NCBI GenBank assembly: GCA_013397795.1
Contig: VZTJ01003574.1
Span: 1,331,345 to 1,395,344 of the forward strand
Length of the DNA stretch: 64,000 nucleotides
Reading direction: 5' to 3'
Source of the DNA: Orthonyx spaldingii
Lineage: Eukaryota > Chordata > Aves > Passeriformes > Orthonychidae
The notes under the pieces were generated by a model. It saw nothing but the letters and a program-made list of their open reading frames with translations. It did no database searches and was not told where the DNA came from. The number at the start of each line of letters is the position of its first letter. Positions within the stretch are counted from its first letter, which is position 1. Of the stretch, positions 46,770 to 56,769 are shown piece after piece. Position numbers and translations under genes: made by a program.

Positions 46770-46950
46770 AAGGCTTCCACAACACTTTGCAAAAATTAAC
46801 AATAAACTCTTTCAAAGTGGCAGGTCAGTGCAGAACACAGGAAGGTGATTTGCCAATGATCACGCAGGCAGGTCAGTACGGTGTGTGTGGCAAGGGGGGA
46901 ATACAGACCGAGTCCCCTCTCTCAGCCCTAAGTGCCAGACAATTACTCCC
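46770..46950 (-). repeat. Ancient amniote repeat, MIR/L3-like
   Basis: The order 'ACACTTTGCAAAAATTAAC', 'GGTGATTTGCC-AATGATCACGCAGGC', 'GGTCAGTACGG', 'GGGGGAATACAGACC' then 'AGTGCCAGACAATTACTCC' follows an old repeat pattern common in reptile and bird genomes (gtgatttgcccaaggtcacgcagg, gggaatagaaccc, agtccagt). Minus orientation. The exact family is uncertain. Confidence 0.5.
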
Positions 46951-48540
46951 TGCCTGTGCCTAAAGCTTAATTAAGACCGTGGCTGTCATAGGGAGAGCAG
47001 GTGTGGAGCCTAAACAGTGCTTTGTGACAGCAGAGCTGTGTGGGGAGCTGGGCCTGTGCACACAGGTGCGTCTGGAGCTCAGCCCTGGGTTTGTGTGTGC
47101 TCGTGTGCAGGTGAACAGGGCTGGGACAGCAGGGACTAGAGCCCTCAAATACTGGGAAAGAACTGAAGAAGGAGAGGACAAGGCAAGTGGGGTGCAAGTG
47201 TGTGCACAGATGTGTGTGATGGTGCTTGAGGAGACCTGAGTGAGTACTTCTGGCTGCCTTGGGAGTTCTGGCTCCCCTGGCCCAGCCCTGGCTTTCACTC
47301 TCTGGGTGCTTCCCTGCTCCCTGTTATTCCTGGGGGATTATGGGGCCCTGGGGACTGAGGTTTTTCCCACCTGTGGGACAGCTCTCCTGCGATCTTAGCA
47401 ATGCACATGGCCAGCAGGAGTGATGCCAGGATTGCAGAGCATCCTGCTGCCTCCTCCTTGGCCGTATGGAGAGCAGAAAGTCAAAAACCCTACACACAAG
47501 ATTTTCAGAAGCTGGTATGTCTGGCTCTGTATGAGAAAGAAACAGTGTGCCCTGTGCTCCCTGTCCTGTAGCACAGCACTGGTGAGTCAAACCAGGTGTA
47601 TGGATCAGCTCTATCTGTGTGCCTTGCCCTTGGTCCTTCTCTCATATTGAGGATCACCCTCCCAGGGGCTGAAGCTGATTTGTTCTGGCTCCCTCTGACC
47701 AGAGAGAGGACAGGAGAGCCTGTGAGTCACTGCTGCACTGCTCAGGGTTGATGGAGGAGAATTGCCACTGTTAGCCCCCAAAACTGCTGCTCAAGCAAGT
47801 GGTGGCTGGTTTGGGAGGGAGAACGCTCAGCGATGTTAACAGGAGATGGTGCCAGCAGGGAGGCAGCTCAGCGAGTGTTGGAAACCTTGTGGGGTCCAGG
47901 AAAGGTGGATCCATGAGATGGTTGCACGGACAGGTCTTCCTTCTGTCCTTCCCAGAGATCTCAGAATTCCTCAAATCTCTCTTGCAATTCCTGCTTGAGC
48001 ACTCTTGTATTGTCTCTCTATCCTTCCAGCAAAAGATGTGTGCCTTATTATACTCAAGATTTGGACTCCATTTTTGCACTGGTTTTTTTCTCCACTTTGC
48101 TCCTGGTCTGCACTTTTGTTTCCCTGAAGGTTTTGGGGTTGGATACCTGATCAAAAGTCCCCAGCTTTAATGCCTGGGTATTTTGAGGACTGTTTGGAAT
48201 AGCATCCTGTTGAATGCTCTACCAAGGACATTGTCTAATTGTCACATTAATTGTAACTTGAACCCAAGACACTTGGGTATGAAAAGCATTAACTTGTAGG
48301 GAAAGAATAAATGAATATGAATTTTTTTGGCCTACAAGAGTGAAAACTAAAGTAGGACAAATCTTCAGAATAATAACAGGGCACATCAGCACAAGGCAGA
48401 ACTGCCTATTCTTTGTTAATTTGGAGTCTTTCCACCAAGAACATGGTTTTTAATTGCAGCAAGGGATTTTCAACTTGGGCATCATAAAAGGCTTTCAAAT
48501 AGGATTGTGAAGTACCAGAGCATTTTGTCTTGTGAAACAC
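46951..48540. other. Unique intronic sequence, nothing recognised
   Basis: No repeat, exon or notable motif. Open frames up to 127 codons on both strands (47771-48170) overlap each other and have no domain. Confidence 0.5.
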
Positions 48541-48723
48541 AGGAATCTCCATCACTGGATTTCTTTAAGAACATGTCAGAGGAACAAGTTAGGAATGAGA
48601 TAACTGTGGTAATTATGGTAGAAATGACACATCCACGATGCCACCTTTTGCTGGGGGTATGGGAACAGCCTGGGACTACCTGAGCTGATGAGATCTCTTC
48701 CAGCCCTATTCTCTGTGATGCTG
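48541..48723 (+). mobile_element. Old, strongly diverged CR1-type 3' tail
   Basis: 'GGAATCTCCATCACTGGATTTCTTTAAGAACATG' in two blocks, then 'GGGACTACCTGAGCTGATGAGATCTC' and 'TTCCAGCCCTATTCTCTGTGATG' correspond in order to an older CR1 subfamily end (gaatctccatcactggaggtttttaagaac, ggactagatgacct, cttccagccctatt-ctgtgatt). It is much more diverged than the other CR1 copies here. Confidence 0.6.
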
Positions 48724-49234
48724 CAGAGGTTTCTGAATTTTTTAGTAGAGTCTTTCCATTTGGATGTCAGACCTCTAGAGGTTGCCTTCAGAAGACACAT
48801 CCCATGGGATCTCTGTGGATACAGATCAGTCCTGCCCCTGTACCTCTCCAAGACTATGCTGAAAGCAAACCTGGGCTGAGTTTGCCAGCTGTAGGGTTTA
48901 ATGCTGCTGCTAAAGTCTTGCTGGTGAGGCTTTGGAGGTGGGACTAAGCTGAAGACCTCAGCTGATATGACTTTGCAGAGGGTCACCTCTTTATTAAAAT
49001 CTCCAGGTACATGATGTATTCTTGTTACAGTTCCTGAACCCCTCTGGCTCAGGGAGCAGAAGGCACTCTCAGGAAAAAGGATGAGTCTGGAAATGTGTGG
49101 CAGAAAGCTGTCTGGAAATCTGTTCTCCATATCCTCTGGGGATAAGGCAGAGCTTTATGAACCTATTCTACAACAGAGAAGACTTTATATTAAACATCAG
49201 TAATGACTTTCTAGCAGGCTGTCCTTTCAGTAAC
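48724..49234. other. Unique intronic sequence
   Basis: Between two CR1-type elements. Nothing recognised. A 184-codon minus-strand frame (48576-49130) spans into the old CR1 tail and has no domain. Confidence 0.45.
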
Positions 49235-49543
49235 TAAAGGGGCTCCAAGAGAGCTGGAGAGGGACTTTTGACAAGGGCATGGACTAAGAGGACAATGGGA
49301 GATGGCTTCACACTGCCAGAGGGGAGGGTTACATTAGATATCAGAAATTCTTAATTGTGGGGTGGTGAGGCCCTGGCATAGGGTGCCCAGAGGAGCTGTG
49401 GCTGCCCCATCCCTTGAAGTGCTCAGGGCCAGACTGGCCAGGGCTTGGAGTAACCTGGGATAGTGGAAGGTGTCCCTGCCCATGGCAGGAAGCTGGAAAA
49501 AGATGTTCTTTAACCCTTCCAACCCAAACCATGCTTGATTCTA
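49235..49543 (+). mobile_element. CR1 LINE, 5'-truncated 3' tail
   Basis: Begins TAAAGGGGCTCCAAGAGAGC, passes GGAGAGGGACTTTTGACAAG and GGCCCTGGCATAGGGTGCCC, and ends with GGTGTCCCTGCCCATGGCAG and CCCTTCCAACCCAAACC. The end octamers are eroded. It is of the 'GGGCTTGGAGTAACCTGGGATAG' 3' UTR type, different from the copies at 15 and 20 kb. Confidence 0.9.
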
Positions 49544-50733
49544 CAAAAACACTAAAGGAGGTTAGCCAGGGACCCCTGAGCTCTCCACCACCAGTGGATT
49601 AGAGCAGAGTTTGTAACCAGCAGCTAGGTGGGTCCTGAATGGGACAGGGAATCAGTTGGATGGATGGGTCTCTTCCAGCCTTGCTTCCAGTGAGCCTGTG
49701 CCTTTACAGAAATGCTTCCAGTGCTTGAGATTAGGGAGAAAAGCTTGTAAACGTGAATCTCTGAAGTGCAGAGAAAGCCCCAACACCTATATCAGAAGGT
49801 AAATCAAGAGAATTGCAAAGTTGCGGTTTCTAAAAATTCAATTTCTTTAAAATAGATCATTACTCTGCAGAAAACTGTGGGGGTAACTGTTGACAGTGCT
49901 GACTTATGCTGGCCTAGATTTCAATTGCTTTAGCTCTAATAAGAGATTTAGTTTAATTCCATGTCAGTGGAGTTATCCCAAATTTGCATCACTGCAGCTG
50001 AGAGCTGAATTTGGCCAGTGGTAGCCATCAATAAAAATAAAAGGCAGTGTGGGGTAATTGTTACTCTTTTTCTTGTGTGGTTAAAAGGAAGCCTGCAAAA
50101 TATGTCTGGGAGCTTTAGTGTTAGAGGCTGCACAGCACAGCCTTTTTCCACAGCCCTTCCTACAAAAAGCAACAGCTTTTCTGGCACGGAAGATAAAGCT
50201 GTTTTGGGAAGGAGGTCTGGTTATTTATTTAAAGTCAAGTCTTTGAGGATCTGGGAGTCTTGCATCACTCAAAGCAGAGCAAAGAAGGGAGCTGTGTGTG
50301 CTTTGGGGACGCTTGCAGGGGATGGGAGCAGCCTTTGCCCACCTGCAGCAGCCCTGCCCCAGGCACTGCAGAAGAACCTGGGGAAGTGCTTTCCACTTCT
50401 CTCAGAGCAGTGGTGGCCCCTTTCTCATCCTCCTCGCTGCCAGGGAAATGGAGTCCGGGGAGATCCCATTTTGGGTCTCTTATGAGCTTTTGTAATTTCA
50501 GTGTCCTAAACATTTAGCCTTGGGAAAAAACCAGCAGAATAAAAGAAAACAGAGTTTTAAACTGTCCAGCAGCTGTGTGAAAGGCAAAACTGCAACCACA
50601 CGGGGTCCAGGAGGGATCTGAGGAGCACAGACGTTTCTTGCTTTATCTTTCCCTAATGATCTTCATTCTCTTCATTCTCTTAGGGATGCTGGGGAAAACC
50701 CAGCATGATCCATTGTGTGGAGATTTTCTGATA
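49544..50733. other. Unique intronic sequence, nothing recognised
   Basis: Between a plus-strand and a minus-strand CR1. No exon or motif cluster is supported. Confidence 0.5.
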
Positions 50734-50962
50734 GAAATCACAGAATGGGTTGGGTTGGAAGGAACCTTAAACACCATTTCATTCCAACCCCCTGCCATAG
50801 GCAGGGACCTCTTCCACTAGACCAGGTTGGTCAGGGCCCTGTCCAACCTGACCTTGAACACTTCCAGGGATGGGCAGCCACAGCTTCTCTGGACCCTGTG
50901 CCAGGGCCTCACCACATTCAGAGTAAAGAATTTCTTCATGATATCCAACCTGAAATCTGGCA
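50734..50962 (-). mobile_element. CR1 LINE 3' tail, minus strand
   Basis: The + strand begins AAATCACAGAATGGGTTGGG and GGTTGGAAGGAACCTTAAAC, the reverse of a CR1 3' end. It continues CACTAGACCAGGTTGG and GGGATGGGCAGCCACAGCTTC, then CTGTGCCAGGGCCTCACCAC, to CATGATATCCAACCTGAAATC. It is the only clear CR1 tail in minus orientation besides the piece at 41.1-41.7 kb. It is truncated and inactive. Confidence 0.92.
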
Positions 50963-52169
50963 GAATAGCACATCTTTATCTGTGACAGCATCCCTCCTAG
51001 GATGCACCCAGGGTATTTGAGGTGCAATTTTAATGCCATTGATCTGAAGTAGGTGTGTTCTGTGTAGACATAACTTAATCAAACTGTTAACTCTTCAACA
51101 TATCCCAAAGGAAGGTAGTTGAGGCACCTTTTGAAAATGCTGTGTTTTCCTAACTTAAGCTTTTTTTATGTCCCATGTAACAAAGAGAGCAGCCTGACTC
51201 CAGGATCAGGTTGGGGTTTTTTTGTTTTGTTTCTGTTTTACTGTACAAGCTTGTATTTTTAGAGATCATGTGATCTCTGGCTGCACTTGGGCATTTTTCT
51301 GAGACGCTGTAGCTGTTCCCTCCCTCTCGTACATTAGCACAGCAGGCTCTGGGGGGCTTGTGCCCTGACCTGGCAGCAAGGCCCACACCATCCAAGTGGC
51401 TGTGAGAGTGCAGAGGAGGGCCTGGGCAGAGTTCCTATCCTGGTTGAGACCTTCTGTCTTCAACTATGCAGCAATCTATTTTTGCAGCACTTTATCTGAA
51501 AGGAGAAAACCAAGTTTGAAGTTGTGTGATACTGGATTTCCTTGCAGAATATTCTCACTCTCTGCAAACACCCAGGCAGGTCTGTTGCTCTGAGAGCTCC
51601 CCGTACAAGGGTTTGGGATGATGAAGACCAAAAGCTGCTTTCCAGGCTGGGAGAGGTTTCCTATAATCCAGGCTAACCATGCATAGCCCTTTATCCCTGA
51701 CTAGTTGCTAAATTATGTATAGCAGTCTCAGGTCTGCTTTGGGGCTGGCAGGGCTGAAGTCTCAGCTGTAGAGGCTCGTGATCCTGGGCTGAGGAAGCAG
51801 AAGTCCAGCCACAGAGTGATGGGAGATGTGGGTTCAGGGGCAGGATGGGGAGCACTGGAAAAGCTCCACCTCTCCATCCCTGGTGGTGTGTGCTGCTTTT
51901 TCCTCTTCCCCCATGTTCTCTGTGGTACTGTTGCCTTTTAGCAGGCTCTTCAGTGAACTAGAGAGACCTCAGTTCTATGGTTTGTTTGCTTCAATTATAG
52001 TTGACCATCCCTGAGGAGCAACTAAACTTCACATTTCCCTGTCCTGCTTCGGCGGGAGAGCTGTGAAGAGCTGCTCAGAGGGTGCTTGCTTTTTATGAGG
52101 AAGGTGGAAGGATGGAGCACAGCAGGGAAATGGCACTGAGGAGAGAGGGAGCTGGGGTGAGTAAATGTC

Positions 52170-52730
52170 AAGCTGTTTGCCTCCTGCGCGCTCTGGAGCA
52201 CGTCCGCAGGCTGCCGGAGCAGCGGCTGCGCCGAGGGCGAGGCAGAGGTGGTGACAAGGGGCAGCCTGGGCTCTGTGGGAGCCACTGCCCATGCTGCTCC
52301 CAGCGTGCCCTCAGGGCTGGTGGCATCCCTGGCACCAGCTCTGGGAGTTGGTGTGGGGTAGATTTGCAAAGCCCTCTCTGAGCTGTTGCACCAGTGCTCG
52401 CCTGCAGCTGCTTCCCTTCACCCCCTCCCCTCCTGACTCCTCAACAGGGAAAACCAGGATCTGGCACCTTCCTGGCTGATGACTGCTTCTCCAGAAGCCA
52501 TTCCCGTGCCAGTGCCCATGCCCTGGCCCCTGCAGAGGTGTGTGCCCTGCTGCACAAGGCAGCACTGCCCGTCCTGGCGGGCTGTCAGCGAGGCCGCTGT
52601 CGCTCTTATCACTGCCTGCTTGATTATCCCTGACGCCGCGCCGAGCCTGACATCCTCCTCATGTAATGCAGACACCACGATGATTGCCATCATTGCAAGG
52701 ACTATAAGCACCAGACGATGAAATTTAACA
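52170..52730. promoter_or_regulatory. CpG clusters and candidate conserved element
   Basis: Two CpG clusters occur: 52185-52245 (GCGCGC, CGTCCGC, GCGCCGAGGGCGAG; about nine CpGs) and 52570-52645 (about nine, ACGCCGCGCCGAG). The second is followed by TCATGTAATGCAG, then ATGAT-TGCC-ATCAT, a short inverted repeat, with CTTATCACT (GATA type) and GATTATCC just upstream. The mixture fits an enhancer or weak promoter. The role is inferred. Confidence 0.3.
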
Positions 52731-55659
52731 ACAGTAGGTGCAGCAGTGATGAGGGGTGAGATGGAAATCGTGCTGTCTCTGCTCTCTGCCTATGGCCCTG
52801 AGCAGTCTTCATCTTCCAGCAGGATCTCTGGGGTTTGGCACTCCTTTTCCTCCCCATTACCAAGTCACAGTGTTCTGTGCTTGACCTGGACCATCTCATG
52901 GAGCTCTTCTTAGTCATTTATATTACTGGGCAATTCTCCTCAAGGCTCCCTCTTCATCACAGGGGTCTGCTCTGTGTGCACAAGGCAAAAGCAAGTCTGC
53001 CCAAGGGTTCTCCCTTTTCCTCTTCACTCATACTCTGAGCCATGGGGAAATGGTTGGACCTTGCAGTATGTGAGATGAGACTCAAACTGGGCCAAACTGA
53101 TGCTTGTCTGAGGGAGACCAACAGATCCTGAAGCTCCAGGAGAAGCTTTAGACGAGCATCTGAGCAAGCAGTGCCTCTCAGGGCAGGTATCGTGCTGCAG
53201 TGTTGGCTGTACCAATGAATTGCCTTTGCAGACGCCATATCTGGGTCACTGTACGACACTGATCCCAGGCACGGGTCTGGCTGCAGGAGCTTGAGGTATA
53301 ACCCTGAACAGAGACCTTCCCTGCCTCCCATAATTGTGCTGCCTGGGAAAACCCTTTTGTTTCCTTGCTTGCTGCCCTTTGTTGGGCATGATGTGGCACA
53401 GCCCCATTTCTGGGGCATGAGGGTTATCTCAGGTATGGGTGGCTATTGTGCCTGCAGAGATGTGGTTTGGTCTTTGGCCTCCCTCACCTGGAGCACCCCA
53501 ACGTTGAGGTGGAATGCTCTGGGAGCAGGAAGGCAGCAGAGCTCTGTTGCTGCACGTAGTACTTTGCTCTTTTGCAAACATGCCAGGTTTGCACTGTGAT
53601 TAAACGCTGCTGTTTGGACTGCAGCTGTCCAAACCTGGTGTATTGGATTCATACAGGGGTGGAGAAAAAAATTAATTTCTGGAAAATGACTATTACCCAG
53701 ATCAGATGCCTTTCCAGCAGGAGCCAGAGCACCACAGCCTCTCCCTGCTTGGCCATGAGCATGCCCCAGCTGGGGTTTGAGCTGTGGGTGCAGCTCTATC
53801 CTGGCCCAGTGGGGCTGAGAAATGCTGGGGTTACCAGCTGCTCTATTGGGGTTCAGCTTTTGCTTGCTGTTGTTCTTGAGTAAGGGAGGTGATGCTGTGC
53901 AAGCACAGGGCAGTGCTGCCCCTCTGATTTTGGGGAAGGACTGCTTCTTGGCAGATGTGAAATAGAGCTGGGGGTAGAGGGAACGAGAAGGGAGGGGTCT
54001 GCTTTGGGTTGCAGGTGTACCCCACCATCCCTGTCCTCCCTCGTGTCCTGGATGAGGAGGCTGGAGGCAATTGGCAGGGGAGGCCAATGCCCATAGGAGA
54101 CAGGAAGCCTGAGGCTGAGGAGACAATTTTTACTTTCTAGTGGTGCTTTGCAGGGAGCTCCTCTGAGATTTGTTATTTTCCTTCACATTTTATCATTGGA
54201 TACCTTGACCCATGGGAAAGTGTTGGGCCCTCTCATGGCAGCTCATCAAATGGTGATTTCTGCACTTACGGGAATATTTCTGCACCCGTTCCCTCCTCAG
54301 TCTGCCAAGTTTCATGGTGCTGAGTGTTCTCACAGGGAACTGGGGAGAAGAAGATGCTTTCTCTGAACTCTGACAGCTCCCTGAATATATAGGCACAGAG
54401 GGAATTAGTGGCAGAGATGAGCATCATTTTTTGTGCATTAGGAGCAAGGCAAACAAGTGAATTTAGAGAATGGGTGTTTCAAGGCAGTATCAGATCTGCC
54501 TCCTGGGCTGTACAGGTGCTGCTGGGAACATGTGTTGGCAAATTTTTTGTGTTATCAGCTTTGCTTTTAAGTGAGGCCACTTAGCACTTCTGGGCTGGTT
54601 TAAATCATTTTCGTGGCTGTTTGTAATTGCACTATGCTTAGGAGTATTTGGGATTAAATTTTTCATGTTGCAGGTTGTCTCAAACAGTTGGATTTTTCTT
54701 CTCCCCACCTGCCACTGTTTTGGTTTTTTTCCCTTTTATTTTTTTGTTTCAGCTCAGTACTTTCTGTTGTTTGGCTGCTGTTAACATTCCCTCCCACTCC
54801 CCTCCGCTCTTGCCACTCATTAGTTCACTCTCAGCATCCACTGCTGGACTCCTTTCCACTGCCAGGATTGGATCTTCTGCTACTGCATCCAGCTTCAGCC
54901 CTTCCCAGGCTTTTTATTGAAACTGCAGTTCATGATGTGGTCTCAATCCTCACTCTGTGAGTACAAGAACTTCCTCCTCTGTTCTGCCTGAGGGCTACTC
55001 CCTGTGTGGGCAGTTCTGGGGCTCTCTGCAGCCCTTCTCCTGTCCAGTAACTTCAGGTTTGCCAACCACGTTAAGCAGGACTAATACAAGGGCGTTAATT
55101 CTTGTTTCAACGTGGCTGGAGCAGTGCAGCATTTGGCTTTGCTCATGTCCCTGCACTGCCACCCACCTGCCCTGCCTGTCAGGGAGGCTGTGAGGGGATG
55201 GGGTCTGTTGCTCAAGGTATTGCCAGGTAAAACCCAGTCTGCCAAGAGCACACAACCTGCGCCCCTTCTCCCCGAGGGTGCCGGCACTGCTGGGTGCGAG
55301 GGTACGCACGTGGAATCAGAAGCAGCAGTTCCTTGACTCCGAGGTCACCGGTGTTACAGATTTCAAAACCAGGTCCCAGAGCACTGGATCGCAGGAGAAT
55401 TTCAATGAGAATGGCTTTGTAATCTGGACAAAACTAAAGGTTGTTGCCAGCACTGAGGAATGTTCGGGATGCCTTTGGTCAGAAAATCCTCCCTTTGATT
55501 CAGCTCAAGGAAAAACCCAGTATGGGAAATGTCACCTTAGATAAGTAAAACCTGGCCACGTTCTGAACAACCCAAAGCAAAAGGCTACAGTGGAGACTGT
55601 GAAGTTCTCTGAATTGCCTGGAGCCCCCACCATTCATTCCCCTGCCTGTCTGGGACGTT

Positions 55660-55760
55660 CTCATGCACGTATGGTCACTGTTAATTTGTCTTGGATTGTT
55701 CTAATTAACGCCGGTGAACTGTTCAGGCACGAAGACTGCAGAGCTCTGCAGCTGCAGAGA
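55660..55760. promoter_or_regulatory. Candidate element with a 16-base perfect palindrome
   Basis: GTTCTAATTAACGCCGG combines a TAATTA core with CpGs. About 25 bases on, CTGCAGAGCTCTGCAG (55736-55751) is a perfect palindrome, followed by another CTGCAGAG. No repeat family is recognised. Confidence 0.25.
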
Positions 55761-56199
55761 GGGCTGGAGGAACAGCTCCTGGTTTCTTTTTCTGTTCTTT
55801 CCTCCCTTGTGGACAGACACCGTTTCTGTCCGTAACCAATGGGAGCCAATTTTCTGTTTCATAATAGGAAAATACTAATGTCAGGACTCCCTCTGTACCC
55901 AAAGCTTTCTCCTTGAAGATTGCTCCCCTTTGCTTTCCTAATTGCTGCTGCTCAGCTGGAGGTATCCTGCATCTTCCAAGCACATGACTTTGTTGTGCTG
56001 TTACTTACCAAGGGGAGAAAAAAAGAGTGTGAGAGAATATTGCTTTGTGTCGAGCTTTCCTTGCTTTAACCCTTTCTGTGCCTATGTGGGGTGTTCTTTT
56101 CCAGTGCAGGATGTTGTGCTGTTGGCAATACAAGCTTTGTGGTCTGAAGCTCGGGGTGTGATGGAGCTCTGATGTGAAGAACATCTAGAAACCGTATCA

Positions 56200-56769
56200 T
56201 GAGAGGCATCAAAAGCAGGCTGAGGGAGACGAGTGAGTCTCACCCTCTACTCTGCTCTGGTGAGACCTCCCCTGGAACACTGTATCCAGCTCTGGGACCC
56301 TCAACTTAAGAAGGAGATGGAGGAGCTCCAGAGGAGGGCAGTGCAGATGGCCAGAGGGCTGGAGCACCTCTGCTATGAAGACAGGCTGAGAGAGCTGGGG
56401 ACATTCAGCCTGGAGAAGAGAAGGCTCTGGGGAGACCTTAGAGCTCCTTCCAGTGGCTAAAGGGGCTACGAGGAAGATGGAGAGGGACTTTGGACAAGGC
56501 CCTGTTATGACATGGCGAGGGAATGGCTTCACACTGAAAGAGGCGAGGTTGAGTTTAGATATTCAGAAGAAATTAATGACTGTGAGGGTGCCGAGGCCCT
56601 GGCACAGGGTGCCCAGAGAAGCTGTGGCTGCCCCATCCCTGGAAATGTTCAAGGCCAGGTTGGACAGGGCTTGGAGCAACCTGGGATTGTGGAAAGTGTC
56701 CCTGCCCATGACAGGGGATTGGAGCAAGATGGTTTTGAAGGTCCCTTCCAACACAAACCATTCTATGAA
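56200..56769 (+). mobile_element. CR1 LINE, longest copy here, with ORF2 C-terminal remnant
   Basis: Starts inside ORF2 (GAGAGGCATCAAAAGCAGGC). The frame at 56233-56460 reads LYSALVRPPLEHCIQLWDP and 'DRLRELGTFSLEKRRLWGDL', classic CR1 ORF2 C-terminal blocks. It then breaks where the usual 'YNYLKGG' region is replaced by AGCTCCTTCCAGTGGCTAAA, and continues in another frame. The 3' UTR ends GGTCCCTTCCAACACAAACC, ATTCTATGAAATAAT. It belongs to the 'GGGCTTGGAGCAACCTGGGATTG' 3' UTR type, like 49235-49543. Inactive. Confidence 0.94.

Larger units (their letters stand above)
50963..56199. other. Unique intronic sequence with two candidate enhancers
   Basis: No transposon recognised. CpG-retaining blocks at about 52170-52730 and 55660-55760 are listed separately. 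Open frames up to 227 codons (53443-54126, minus) lack any domain or splice signal. Confidence 0.45.

Noticed and set aside
48576..49130. 184-codon minus-strand frame
   Set aside because: It partly covers the old CR1 tail in antisense and has no domain.
53443..54126. 227-codon open frame, minus strand
   Set aside because: Pro/Gln/Ser/Ala-rich translation of GC-rich intron, with overlapping frames on the other strand and no known family.
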